Positions 7,611-16,369 of a stretch of 64,000 bases of DNA are shown here, in pieces (within the stretch, counting starts at the first letter, position 1; each line of letters starts with the position of its first letter). The stretch is from JAJRXC01 sp047639555. Lineage in GTDB: Bacteria > Actinomycetota > Acidimicrobiia > Acidimicrobiales > Aldehydirespiratoraceae. The stretch is from contig JBLIOE010000020.1 in assembly GCA_047639555.1 (NCBI GenBank), positions 1-64,000 on the forward strand, in the 5' to 3' direction. The position numbers and the translations under genes were made by a program. The notes under the pieces are model-generated. The model saw only the letters and a list, made by a program, of their open reading frames with translations, was not told the origin of the DNA and did no database searches.

Positions 7611-8807
7611 ATGATCGAAGCCCAACCGCACTCGTCGCCCACACCACGCGTGGCCGCTTTTGACCAATGGATCCGAGGTCGCTTCGTCGACCTCAACACC
7701 GCGCTCGAAGATCTCTACGCCACGCAAGAGAACCGCTCCCAGGTGGCGGGGGTCGGCGACAGACTAAAGTCGCAGTTGCTCGGCGAGGGTCGGGATCTGA
7801 TCGTCCCGCTTGTCGAGGAGGGAAACACCGACGAGGGCTTCGACCGGGCGTTCGAGCTGCTCGGCAACGTCGGCTACTACATGGCTGCATGTCGACGCCA
7901 CGAGATCACTGAGCCCTCGCGCGAGCGGACATCACCGCTCGTGGAGGCGTCGACGCTCGCGCTCCACCTCGGCGCGTCGCTGGGCACGGTACCGCGCTTC
8001 GTCACCAGCCATATGGAGACGTACAACCGGGCGGTCAATGGCGTGTATCGCACGTTCACTCACGCTCCCGCCGAGAAACTGTTCCTCGATCACAACACTC
8101 GCGGCGCCTTCGCCTATATGCGTGCCGCCGACGCGCTGGGCCGTATCCACCCGATGGGAGTGTCTCACCCGGCCGCGCTCGACCTGCTCACCCATGCCCG
8201 CAACGCGCTAGAAGATGCGTACGAGATGAACGTCGAACTTGGTCGCAAGCTCGACGTCGACGACTTCTTTTTCCGCGTGCGGCCCTACTACAAGCCGCAC
8301 CGTGTCGGCTCGGTGGAGTACCGGGGTGCCAATGCGGGTGACTTCGCGGCGTTCAGCCAAATCGATATGCTCCTCGGATTGTGCAGCCCGACCGACCCGG
8401 CCTATAGCCAGGTTGTACTGGAGAAGTTCCCCTACCTCACCCCCGACGAGCAACGGCGTCTTCACGAATCGTTCCGCCACCCAAACGTGCTCGATGCACT
8501 CCTCGCGCAGGCCGACCACGCCGCCGAGGCCTGGTTCCGTGAACACTCCGCTGCGTTCCTCGCCGTCTGTCGAGCGCATGGTCGCGCCGCAGCTCAGCAC
8601 CACGACGATCTCGTAATGAGCTTCATCAAGCGACCCGCCGAGCGGATCCCGCCCGAGCATCTCTCTGGTATCACGGCGAGCGGACCACCACTCGACGTGC
8701 TGCTCCGCGCCCTAGAAGGCCTGCGCGATCGGCGTCTCGCCGCGGACCGTGACGACATCCCCACCCGTCACGCGGACCTCGCCGCGCTGCGCGAGCTGAT
8801 CTCGTGA
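7611..8807 (+). CDS. PrnB-family (DUF1864) heme dioxygenase-like protein
   Basis: 398 aa. The centre carries the family hallmark RPYYKPHRVG (224-233) and YRGANAGDFAA (237-247), with LLGNVGYYMAACRRHEIT near 83-100. PrnB converts 7-chlorotryptophan in pyrrolnitrin synthesis and shares the all-helical fold of indoleamine/tryptophan 2,3-dioxygenases, so a heme-dependent indole or tryptophan oxidation is likely. The start at ATG 7611 was preferred over TTG 7590 because GGAAG lies seven bases upstream. The stop overlaps the next gene by GTGA. No halogenase (PrnA/PrnC) is nearby, so pyrrolnitrin itself is not implied. Confidence 0.75.
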   Translation: MIEAQPHSSPTPRVAAFDQWIRGRFVDLNTALEDLYATQENRSQVAGVGDRLKSQLLGEGRDLIVPLVEEGNTDEGFDRAFELLGNVGYYMAACRRHEITEPSRERTSPLVEASTLALHLGASLGTVPRFVTSHMETYNRAVNGVYRTFTHAPAEKLFLDHNTRGAFAYMRAADALGRIHPMGVSHPAALDLLTHARNALEDAYEMNVELGRKLDVDDFFFRVRPYYKPHRVGSVEYRGANAGDFAAFSQIDMLLGLCSPTDPAYSQVVLEKFPYLTPDEQRRLHESFRHPNVLDALLAQADHAAEAWFREHSAAFLAVCRAHGRAAAQHHDDLVMSFIKRPAERIPPEHLSGITASGPPLDVLLRALEGLRDRRLAADRDDIPTRHADLAALRELIS

Positions 8808-9892
8808 CCGGCCCCTTCGTCGACCACCGCGGCGCTTACTTTCTTAGCCACTCAATCGGACTCCCCGTGCACGGATCGCGCGATGTCGTCGCCGGGTACT
8901 TCGACACCTGGGAGAATCACACGGCGGACGCTTGGCCACGTTGGCTCGACGGCATCGAAGGATTCCGTACCGCCCTCGCCGAGCTGTTGTCGACCCGTGC
9001 CGCGTTGATCTGCCCGCAGAGCAACGTGTCGAGCGGGTTGGCGAAACTCCTCGACTCGCTGCATCACGGGTTTGACGCCCCGACGGTGTTGATCAGTGAC
9101 GATGCGTTTCCGTCGCTCGGTTTCGTCTGCACACGGTCGGGTTACGACGTGCGGTTCATCCCGCGTGAAGCCGACGTCTCCGATCCGGCCGTATGGCGCG
9201 AACATCTCGAAGGTGTCGACGTGGCCGTAGTCACCCACGTGCACTCCAACACCGGCATTTGCGTACCCGTCCCCGACATCACCGCGGAGGTTCGCGCCAG
9301 CGGAGCGATCACGGTGGTCGACGTCGCGCAGTCGGCCGGCATCATTCCGATTGACCTCGGCGTGTGGAAGGTCGATGCCGTCGTCGGATCCTGCGTCAAA
9401 TGGTTGAGCGGTGGGCCTGGCGCCGGGTGGTTGTGGGTGGCCGATACCGTGATCGACCGGTGCCGACCGAGTGACGTCGGTTGGTTCTCCCACGAGCAGC
9501 CGTTCGAGTTCGACATCCACGACTACCGCGACGCATCTGACGCGCTCCGATTCTGGGGCGGAAGCCCGACGGTCCTGCCGTTCCTCATCGCAGCGCACTC
9601 AATCAGAGCAATAGACCAACTCGGCCTCCACACGATCCGCGCACACAACCTCGCCCTCACCGACCACCTGATCGACCGGCTCGGCGAACTTGTCTTCAGC
9701 CCGCACGACCGAGATCGACGCAGCGGAACAGCCATCGTGCACGCCGACGAGGGCGTCGTCGAGCGCCTCGCTGAGCAGAACATCGGCGTCGACCATCGCA
9801 TCGGTGGAATCCGCGTCTCGCCACACGTCCACACCACGATGGACGACCTCGATCACCTTGCCCGACTGGTCAGCGACCACCCACGGAGCTGA
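8804..9892 (+). CDS. Kynureninase-like class V PLP-dependent enzyme
   Basis: 362 aa, fold type I. Features: N-terminal FLSHSIG, PLP-ring Asp173 in VVDVAQSAG, Schiff-base Lys199 in SCVKWLSGGPGAG, and GWFSHE after the lysine, matching the kynureninase pattern (Gly-Gly-Pro-Gly and Gly-Trp). Kynureninase cleaves kynurenine to anthranilate and alanine. Coupling by a GTGA overlap to an IDO/TDO-fold heme protein suggests the pair oxidises and then cleaves an indole amino acid. No kynurenine formamidase is adjacent. It could instead act as a desulfurase- or aminotransferase-like class V enzyme on a modified substrate. Confidence 0.75.
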   Translation: MTGPFVDHRGAYFLSHSIGLPVHGSRDVVAGYFDTWENHTADAWPRWLDGIEGFRTALAELLSTRAALICPQSNVSSGLAKLLDSLHHGFDAPTVLISDDAFPSLGFVCTRSGYDVRFIPREADVSDPAVWREHLEGVDVAVVTHVHSNTGICVPVPDITAEVRASGAITVVDVAQSAGIIPIDLGVWKVDAVVGSCVKWLSGGPGAGWLWVADTVIDRCRPSDVGWFSHEQPFEFDIHDYRDASDALRFWGGSPTVLPFLIAAHSIRAIDQLGLHTIRAHNLALTDHLIDRLGELVFSPHDRDRRSGTAIVHADEGVVERLAEQNIGVDHRIGGIRVSPHVHTTMDDLDHLARLVSDHPRS

Positions 9893-10024
9893 GCATCGGC
9901 GCAGGCTCGCCCGCTGAGCTGGATACGCCTCAAGAACATCTCCAAGTCCTACGAACAGGCTGGGGTCTGGTCTCAAATCGACGAAACGTATCGGTCGAGT
10001 TCGACGTTGAGTGGGCGGAGGTTC

Positions 10025-10041
10025 CCGTTACTCCCGCTACC
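10025..10041 (-). repeat. Right 17-bp flanking inverted repeat of accessory cassette
   Basis: Reads GGTAGCGGGAGTAACGG on the minus strand, one mismatch from the left copy at 6646-6662. It lies in the 271-bp gap after the PLP enzyme gene. The rest of that gap is non-coding, with an AT-rich tract (about 10050-10150) that probably carries the WXG100 promoter. Confidence 0.55.
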
Positions 10042-10163
10042 CGCCGTGTGACATTGTACAGTATTTCATGCTTTTTCTTGCTTTTCTGTGCGCTCCGTGT
10101 CAGAGTCAAACAACAGGAAATGCACTCACAAATAGTGGTATGCATTGAACAGAGGAGCACACG

Positions 10164-10439
10164 ATGTCCAACGACATGCTGGTCATGAGCAAGTCTCAGA
10201 TGGAGCAACTGGCCGTCACGTTCGGCACCCAGGCCGAAGCGGTCCAGCAGGTGATCAAGGCGATTCAGGGTGGTCTCGACGGCACGACCTGGCAGGGGAA
10301 CCGCTCGAACCGGTTCCGCGAGGCCTGGGCCTCCGAGTTTCGCCCGAACCTGATGAGCCTCGTCGATGCACTCGGCGAACACTCCGCCTTCATCGGGCGT
10401 GAACTACAGGCCGGCGTTTCGGCTCTCGACACGGTCTGA
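10164..10439 (+). CDS. WXG100-family type VII secretion protein (EsxA/CFP-10-like)
   Basis: 91 aa, two predicted helices with a turn at TWQGN (Trp43-x-Gly45), the WXG motif. Size and helix pattern match secreted ESAT-6/CFP-10 dimers. A strong AGAGGAG site precedes ATG 10164. Only one WXG100 gene is present, so it may homodimerise. No clear C-terminal YxxxD/E secretion signal is visible. It is directly followed by the FtsK/EccC-type ATPase that would recognise and export it. Confidence 0.85.
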   Translation: MSNDMLVMSKSQMEQLAVTFGTQAEAVQQVIKAIQGGLDGTTWQGNRSNRFREAWASEFRPNLMSLVDALGEHSAFIGRELQAGVSALDTV

Positions 10440-10461
10440 CAACGCGAAAGCGGTCGGGGCC

Positions 10462-13400
10462 ATGCGCATCGTCCACCGCAGTGAACGAGGGGAGCGGATC
10501 GTTGAGATCGATATCGACGATCCAACTCGCCCGATTGCTGCGCTTTGTGCCGCTCTGGGGCTCGCGGCAGAGTCCGGGGAGCGCATTGGTCTGGCGATCG
10601 ACGGCCGATCGTTCGACCCCACCACGCCGCTCGCGGCAACGAACGTGTGTGAAGGGTCAGTCGTCGACTCCACTCCCACATCCACCCTCATCACCCCCAC
10701 ATCCATCACCATCCAGAACCCGACCCCCTCCGCCCGGGCGCTCGCCATTGTTGGCGGCGTCCGGGCTGGAGGGTCGGTTCCGGTTGAGGGAGGCCTGTGT
10801 GTGGGCCGGTCGGTGGCGACCGACGTGTCACTTGATGATGCCGCCCTCTCGCCGCGACACTTCAGTGTCACGGCGGGCGGCGCATCGCTCATCGATCACG
10901 GCACGCGCAATGGCACGTCGATCGAAGGGCATCCCGTCGCGGCACCGGCGGCGCTGGCCGCCGATCAAATGATCCGGGCGGGAACCACCCGACTGATGGT
11001 GCGAGATATCGAGGGCGACACTCCAGTGGCGGTGGCATCGGGTCTAGGCGCCCGTGGCGGGTCGATCCCGTTCAACCGCCCGCCCCGCTGCGAACCGCCA
11101 ACCGAGATGGCCCCGTTGCGGGCCCCCGGCCTGCGGCCCGAAGCTCCGGTCATAGAGCCGATCTCCGTGGCGGGCATCGTTCTGCCGATTCTTGCCGGTG
11201 GTGTTATGGCGTTGGTCTTCTCGCCGTTCATGGCGATCTTTGCGGCGCTCGGGCCAGTACTCACGATCGGCACATGGCTTGAGCGGCGGCGTCGAGCTCG
11301 CCGAGAGTTCCGAACCGCAGAGCGAGTCTTCCTGGCGGAAATGGATGACCTACGTGACGTACTACCCAGCGCCCGTCGGGCCGAGGTCTGGCGCCGGCGC
11401 ACGCTTCATCCCGATCCCGCGGAGGTGGTGCGCCGAGCGGCCGGTCCGTCGGTGCGGGTGTGGGAGCGACGCCCCGGCCACGCCGACAGTTTCTTGGTCG
11501 CGATCGGTGCCGCGGATGAGCCGTTCCGACCTCCGCTTCGCGCCAACCAGTCGGCCGACGTGGCCGTGGAAGTCGGTCGCGTTCTTGCGGGCCTGCCGCT
11601 GCTTCCCGATGTGCCTGTTCCGCTCGATCTTGGGCCCGGCAAGACGGTCGGTCTGGTCGGCGACCGTGGCGCCTGTCTTGCCATCGCTCGTTCGCTTGTC
11701 GTTCAGATGGCCACGCACCACGGTCCGGCCGACCTTGCCGTTGCGGTCGGTGCCGACGAACCTCGCCGGTGGCGTTGGTGTGAGTGGCTCCCTCACGCCG
11801 CCGATCACGCCAGCGGACTTCGCGGTGTCACCGTGGTTACGACCGACGACTCTCGTGCGGCTGAATCGATCCGGGCGATGCAGGGCGAGCGTCTTCTGCT
11901 CGCCGTGCTCGACGGAGACGACCCGTTCCAGGGGCGAACCACCGTCGGGCGGATTCTGGCCGCCGCCGATCGCGTGGCCACGATTGTGTTGGTTGCCGAC
12001 GAGCATCGTCTCCCGGCAACGTGCGACATGGTGGTTCGGGCGGACGAGTTTGGTCGGGTCACTTTGATCGACCCGCGTCAGGCATCACCCGGGCGCTCCG
12101 CGTTGGGGTGGGGTGTCAGCCTGGCCACGGCCCAATACGCGGCCCGTCGGCTGGCCCGCCTCGACGATCCCGAACTGCCGGTGGCCGGTGCTGGTGTGCC
12201 GTCGGCTGCGCCGCTTCTGTCACTGCTCGACATCCAGGGCGATGATGCCGCCGAGGTTGAGGCTCGCTGGCGGGCGACCGACGGCACGGCCGACCTGGCA
12301 AGTCCGATTGGTCTCGACGCCGACGGCGTCGTCTCCCTCGATCTTGTGCGAGAAGGACCCCACGTGCTGGTGGGCGGCACGACCGGATCGGGCAAATCCG
12401 AGCTCCTCCGCTCGCTCGTGGCCGGGCTGGCCGCCAGCGCGGATCCCGATCATGTCGCAATGGTGCTTGTTGACTACAAGGGTGGCGCCGCGTTCGACTG
12501 TTGCGCGGATCTGCCCCACGTCGCTGGTCTCGTAACCGACCTCGACGAGACCCTCGCAGCGCGGGCGCTCCGGTGCCTCGAGGCAGAGCTTCATCACCGG
12601 GAGCTGCGGCTTCGAGAACTTGGGGCCGAGGATCTGCCCGCGTTCCGTCGGTTGGCGGCTGGGCGTGACGACATCGATCCGCTCCCTCGGCTGATCGTTG
12701 TTGTCGACGAGTTCGCGTCGCTGGCCAGCGATCTGCCGGAGTTTCTCAATGCGTTGGTCGGCATTGCGCAGCGAGGCCGAAGTCTCGGTGTCCACATGAT
12801 TCTCGCCACGCAACGTCCCGCCGGTGTCGTGACCGACGACATTCGGGCCAACACGTCGTGCCGCATCGCTCTTCGAGTCACCGATCGGGGCGACTCGTCC
12901 GACGTCATCGATTCACCCGATGCGGCGGCGATCCCGCGTCATCGACCGGGCCGGGCGATCGCCCGCTTCGGACCGGGCGAGCTCGTGCCGTTCCAATCGG
13001 CGCTCGCCACCGGCTGCTCCGATGGCCGCGCTGGCGTGTCTCTTGTATTGCCGAGGGCAACGAAGCCCAACGTCGCACGCGACACCGATCTGCAACGGTT
13101 GGTTCGGTCGATCGGTGACGCCCATCGGGCCCGGGGCGGAGGGCTTCCGCGTTCTCCGTGGCCGCCCGCCCTTCCGACGGTTGCGACGCAAGCTGCTCAC
13201 GATGCTGCAGCCGGCGAGTGGCTCCTCGTGGATGAACCTGATCGGCAACAGCAACGCACCGACGGTTGGCTCCCGGCCGACGGCCATCTTTGTGTTGTTG
13301 GCGGACCGGGAAGTGGCACGACCACCACGCTTGCCACCGCGGCGCTCGCGGCCTCCGCTGTCGATCAGGACCGCCATCTCCATGTGATCGATCTCGACGC

Positions 13401-14583
13401 GGGTGGCCTCGCCCCTCTCGCGAACCTGCCAGCGACCGGCACCTACTGTGGGCCGAGCGATGTGGTGCGTCGTGGTCGACTCTTGCGATGGCTGGATGAC
13501 GAAGTGGGCCGCCGTCGAGTCGACCCCATGGCCGCCGCCCCCGAGATCTTGGTGATCATCGACGACTTCGGGGGGTTGGCGCGAGCCCACGACCCGGTGA
13601 AGGAAGCCGCGGTGCACGAACGCCTCGCGCGGGTCTGGGCCGACGGCCCCGCAGTGGGAATAAAGATGGCGGTATCGCTGCGCCGCTCGGCCGACCTGGC
13701 GCCGGCGCTGGCCGCGACGGTCGGGGAGGTCATCTTGCATCGCACCGCCGACCAGGCCGACGCGCTGCGATTCGGGCTCGTCGGGTCCACCGCCGGGTTC
13801 GTTGCCGGGCGCGTGATACGAAGCAGGGATGGAGCGACCGCTCACGTGCTGCTTCCCGCAGCCGGGGACGACTTTCTCCGGCACATCGTGGCCCGCCGGT
13901 GCGACGCCGACCCCGTGTTCGAGCCGCACCAGGTGGGCGAACTGGCGGCCGAGATCCCGTGGTCGACCGTCAGCGGCACGTTCCGCCTCGGCGCTCACGA
14001 CTGGTCGTTTGCCATCGGCGTTCGCGACCGCGATCTCGAACCAGCGATTGTGCGTCTGCACACAGGCGAACACTTCCTCGCCCTTGGTCCGGCCCGATCG
14101 GGTCGCACCAATACCCTCGCCGCCATTGCTCGGTCGGCCGGTCCTCACGCAATCGTTGTGGGCAACGGGTCACTTGCCCAACGCACCGGAATTGAGCCGA
14201 CGGATGCCGCGGAACTGGCCGCCGTCATCACCGCTCGAGAAGGTGGCGCCATCGTTTTGGTCGATGACTGCCTTGAGGTCGACGATCCCCTCGGGACGCT
14301 GGTCGCATTGGTCGCGGCGCCGCCCGCGGGCGTGCATCTCGTGGTGGCGGCTCGACCAGATCGTTATCGGTCGGCCTACGGCCATTGGGCGAGCGACATC
14401 AAGTCCTCTCGAGTGGGAATATTGCTTCGCCCCGAGCCGCTCGATGGTGACTTGCTCGGTCAACAACTCCCGGCCCGACTCGGTCTTCCGGCGGTTCCCG
14501 GCCGCGGAATTGTGGTCGCCGACGGCTCGATCGAGATCGTCCAGGTCTTCCAGACCGATGCGTCGAATCGCTGTGACCCATGA
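10462..14583 (+). CDS. FHA-domain FtsK/SpoIIIE-type ATPase of type VII secretion (EccC/EssC-like)
   Basis: 1373 aa. Order: a ubiquitin-like N-terminal region (1-90); FHA domain about 110-165 (GRSVATDVSLDD, SPRHFSV, GTRNGTS); two membrane helices about 232-275; then three FtsK-type ATPase modules. Module 1 is canonical, with GGTTGSGKSE near 637 and the Walker B-associated VDYKGG and VVVDEFASL. Module 2 has GGPGSGTTTT (Lys replaced by Thr, near 946). Module 3 has GPARSGRTNT (Lys replaced by Arg, near 1210), so only module 1 looks fully ATP-competent. The N-terminal FHA arrangement resembles EssC of Firmicutes more than mycobacterial EccC. It should drive export of the adjacent WXG100 protein. 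Confidence 0.85.
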   Translation: MRIVHRSERGERIVEIDIDDPTRPIAALCAALGLAAESGERIGLAIDGRSFDPTTPLAATNVCEGSVVDSTPTSTLITPTSITIQNPTPSARALAIVGGVRAGGSVPVEGGLCVGRSVATDVSLDDAALSPRHFSVTAGGASLIDHGTRNGTSIEGHPVAAPAALAADQMIRAGTTRLMVRDIEGDTPVAVASGLGARGGSIPFNRPPRCEPPTEMAPLRAPGLRPEAPVIEPISVAGIVLPILAGGVMALVFSPFMAIFAALGPVLTIGTWLERRRRARREFRTAERVFLAEMDDLRDVLPSARRAEVWRRRTLHPDPAEVVRRAAGPSVRVWERRPGHADSFLVAIGAADEPFRPPLRANQSADVAVEVGRVLAGLPLLPDVPVPLDLGPGKTVGLVGDRGACLAIARSLVVQMATHHGPADLAVAVGADEPRRWRWCEWLPHAADHASGLRGVTVVTTDDSRAAESIRAMQGERLLLAVLDGDDPFQGRTTVGRILAAADRVATIVLVADEHRLPATCDMVVRADEFGRVTLIDPRQASPGRSALGWGVSLATAQYAARRLARLDDPELPVAGAGVPSAAPLLSLLDIQGDDAAEVEARWRATDGTADLASPIGLDADGVVSLDLVREGPHVLVGGTTGSGKSELLRSLVAGLAASADPDHVAMVLVDYKGGAAFDCCADLPHVAGLVTDLDETLAARALRCLEAELHHRELRLRELGAEDLPAFRRLAAGRDDIDPLPRLIVVVDEFASLASDLPEFLNALVGIAQRGRSLGVHMILATQRPAGVVTDDIRANTSCRIALRVTDRGDSSDVIDSPDAAAIPRHRPGRAIARFGPGELVPFQSALATGCSDGRAGVSLVLPRATKPNVARDTDLQRLVRSIGDAHRARGGGLPRSPWPPALPTVATQAAHDAAAGEWLLVDEPDRQQQRTDGWLPADGHLCVVGGPGSGTTTTLATAALAASAVDQDRHLHVIDLDAGGLAPLANLPATGTYCGPSDVVRRGRLLRWLDDEVGRRRVDPMAAAPEILVIIDDFGGLARAHDPVKEAAVHERLARVWADGPAVGIKMAVSLRRSADLAPALAATVGEVILHRTADQADALRFGLVGSTAGFVAGRVIRSRDGATAHVLLPAAGDDFLRHIVARRCDADPVFEPHQVGELAAEIPWSTVSGTFRLGAHDWSFAIGVRDRDLEPAIVRLHTGEHFLALGPARSGRTNTLAAIARSAGPHAIVVGNGSLAQRTGIEPTDAAELAAVITAREGGAIVLVDDCLEVDDPLGTLVALVAAPPAGVHLVVAARPDRYRSAYGHWASDIKSSRVGILLRPEPLDGDLLGQQLPARLGLPAVPGRGIVVADGSIEIVQVFQTDASNRCDP

Positions 14584-14632
14584 CCAGAGCGGCGAGGTAA
14601 GGGACTCCCAGAGTTGGGCCGAGACTGGAGAC

Positions 14633-15370
14633 GTGAAGCGGTTCGTCGCCCCCCTGATCAAAAGGATTGGCAACCTCGGCGGGTTGTCGCGTCAGGGCGT
14701 AATTGTCACGTCGCGATGGGTCCGCACCCATCCATTGCCGTCGGGTCCTCGTCAGGTTCTTTGGCTCCTCCCGGCCTCGGTGATGATCGGTGCCGGTGTC
14801 GCCTCCCTGGCCGCCGCTGGCTTTGGGGTGGCGCCCTACGACGTCGGAATCTCGGCGATCGCTCACCATACGCCGCTCTCGTTTGGTCAGTCCTCGTGGG
14901 CCATGTCGGGCACCCTCTTCTTGTTGGCGGCGCTGCTCGGCGTGCGGCCAACCTCGAGAAGTCTTGGTCTGATCTTCCTCAACGGGTTGACCATCGACAT
15001 TGCGCTGCAGATTGTGTCGGAGCCGCAGGGGCTCGGCGCTCGAATCGGGCTTGCGGCGTTCGGTGCCGCGATCCTGGTAGTTGGCGTCGCCACGGTGGTC
15101 TATCAAGCGGCGGCCGGTGGAGCGTTCGAAGCGCTGATGCATGCCGCGGAGAAACACGGCCGTCGCCCGGTTGTGGTTCGCAGTGCGCTCGAAGTTGGGA
15201 GCCTGGTGCTCGGGGCGATTGCGGGGGGCAGCATCGGCGTGATGACGGTGATCATCGCCCTCACGATCGGCCCGGCCATCGGTTTTGGCCTCCAGGCGTT
15301 TGACGATCATCGACTCGGGCGAGAGGTGCGGCTGGCCGCGGTCCAGTCCGAGCGTCAGTCCGTTTCGTAA
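14633..15370 (+). CDS. YczE/YitT-like integral membrane protein
   Basis: 245 aa with about five hydrophobic helices. The segment LGVAPYDVG-like (here FGVAPYDVGISAIA, about residue 60) and a conserved small-residue tail (IGPAIGFGLQAFD) resemble the YczE/YyaS family of membrane proteins of unknown function. The start is placed at GTG 14633. The ribosome-binding site is poor, so an ATG further upstream inside the ATPase 3' end cannot be excluded. It overlaps the convergent Gfo/Idh/MocA gene by 16 bp. Adjacency to the type VII ATPase may be coincidental or may mark an accessory membrane part. Confidence 0.7.
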   Translation: MKRFVAPLIKRIGNLGGLSRQGVIVTSRWVRTHPLPSGPRQVLWLLPASVMIGAGVASLAAAGFGVAPYDVGISAIAHHTPLSFGQSSWAMSGTLFLLAALLGVRPTSRSLGLIFLNGLTIDIALQIVSEPQGLGARIGLAAFGAAILVVGVATVVYQAAAGGAFEALMHAAEKHGRRPVVVRSALEVGSLVLGAIAGGSIGVMTVIIALTIGPAIGFGLQAFDDHRLGREVRLAAVQSERQSVS

Positions 15371-16338
15371 CGCACGCCGAGATTGGCTCGAATCTTGTCG
15401 CAACGGGCGATCATGGCCCGACTGGTTGCCCACGGCATCCGGGGGCTTTCGAGCTCACCAGCCCGCAGGCATCGATGCACCTCGACAACCTGATGATGAA
15501 GGCCGGGTGAATCGCCTTCGATTGTTTCAGTTTCGGGGCCGCGGCGAAGGGTGACAGTCGCGCTGGCGTGAGCCGGTAGCGGAAACTCCACGAGTCCTTT
15601 GGTCCCTTCGATGCGGGCCGTCATTGGGCCCGCGAGCCGAAGTGCGGCGGTGAGAAGCGCCGACGCCCCCGACTCCCATTCGCATAACAGGCTGACTTCA
15701 TCGTCGACCCCCGTGGGAGCGATGTGGCCGGTCGACGTGACGGACGCGGGTTCGCCGAGCGCCCACCATGCCATCGAGAGCGGGTAGATCCCGAGGTCAA
15801 GCAATGCGCCGCCGCCCTTGGCTCGGTCATAGAGTCGATGGCCGGCATCGAACGGGAGAGCGAAGGAGAAATCGGCGGTGATTCGACGCACCTCGCCGAT
15901 GTCGCCGTTGTGGATGCGTCGGAAAGCCTCGACGTGGGTCGGGTTGAACCGCATCCACAACGCTTCCATGAGGAAACGATCGTTGGCGCTCGCAGCCGCG
16001 ATCATACGATCGACCTCGCCCTGGTTGAGAGCGATGGGCTTTTCGACGAGGACATGTTTGCCCGCGGCGAGGAAGAGTTCGGCCTGCTCGGCGTGCACCG
16101 GGTGAATCCCGGCGATGTACACGATGTCGACATCGGGGTCAGTGGCGAGGTCCGCATACGAGCCATGGGAGCGGTCGATCCCATGTGTTGTGGCGAACGT
16201 ATTGGCCGTCTCGGCTGATCGTGAACCGACGGCCACGATCTCGCCATCGTCGAGCTTGGCGAAGTCCGTCACAAAGCTTGCGGCGATACCGCCCGTCCCC
16301 GCAATGCCCCAACGAATTGGTTCGGTATGTGGGTCCAT
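15355..16338 (-). CDS. Gfo/Idh/MocA family NAD(P)-dependent oxidoreductase
   Basis: 327 aa. N-terminal Rossmann site GIAGTGGIAASF, then the catalytic-loop EKPIALN (about residue 95), typical of the family. The C-terminal beta-sheet half contains the GGGALLDLGIYPL motif that contributes substrate contacts. Members oxidise or reduce sugars, inositols and trans-dihydrodiols. The GGGALLDLGIYP pattern is closest to the dihydrodiol dehydrogenase/glucose-fructose oxidoreductase branch. An AGGAG site lies five bases before ATG 16338, which rules out a longer upstream frame. Divergent from the S9 peptidase gene. Confidence 0.85.
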   Translation of the reverse strand: MDPHTEPIRWGIAGTGGIAASFVTDFAKLDDGEIVAVGSRSAETANTFATTHGIDRSHGSYADLATDPDVDIVYIAGIHPVHAEQAELFLAAGKHVLVEKPIALNQGEVDRMIAAASANDRFLMEALWMRFNPTHVEAFRRIHNGDIGEVRRITADFSFALPFDAGHRLYDRAKGGGALLDLGIYPLSMAWWALGEPASVTSTGHIAPTGVDDEVSLLCEWESGASALLTAALRLAGPMTARIEGTKGLVEFPLPAHASATVTLRRGPETETIEGDSPGLHHQVVEVHRCLRAGELESPRMPWATSRAMIARCDKIRANLGVRYETD

Positions 16339-16369
16339 GCGGGCTCCTGTGGGGTGTTGATCGGGCGAG

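Noticed and set aside
13829..15370. 513-codon open frame as one protein
   Set aside because: Its first 265 codons lie inside the ATPase gene in another frame and have no homology; the membrane protein starts near 14633.
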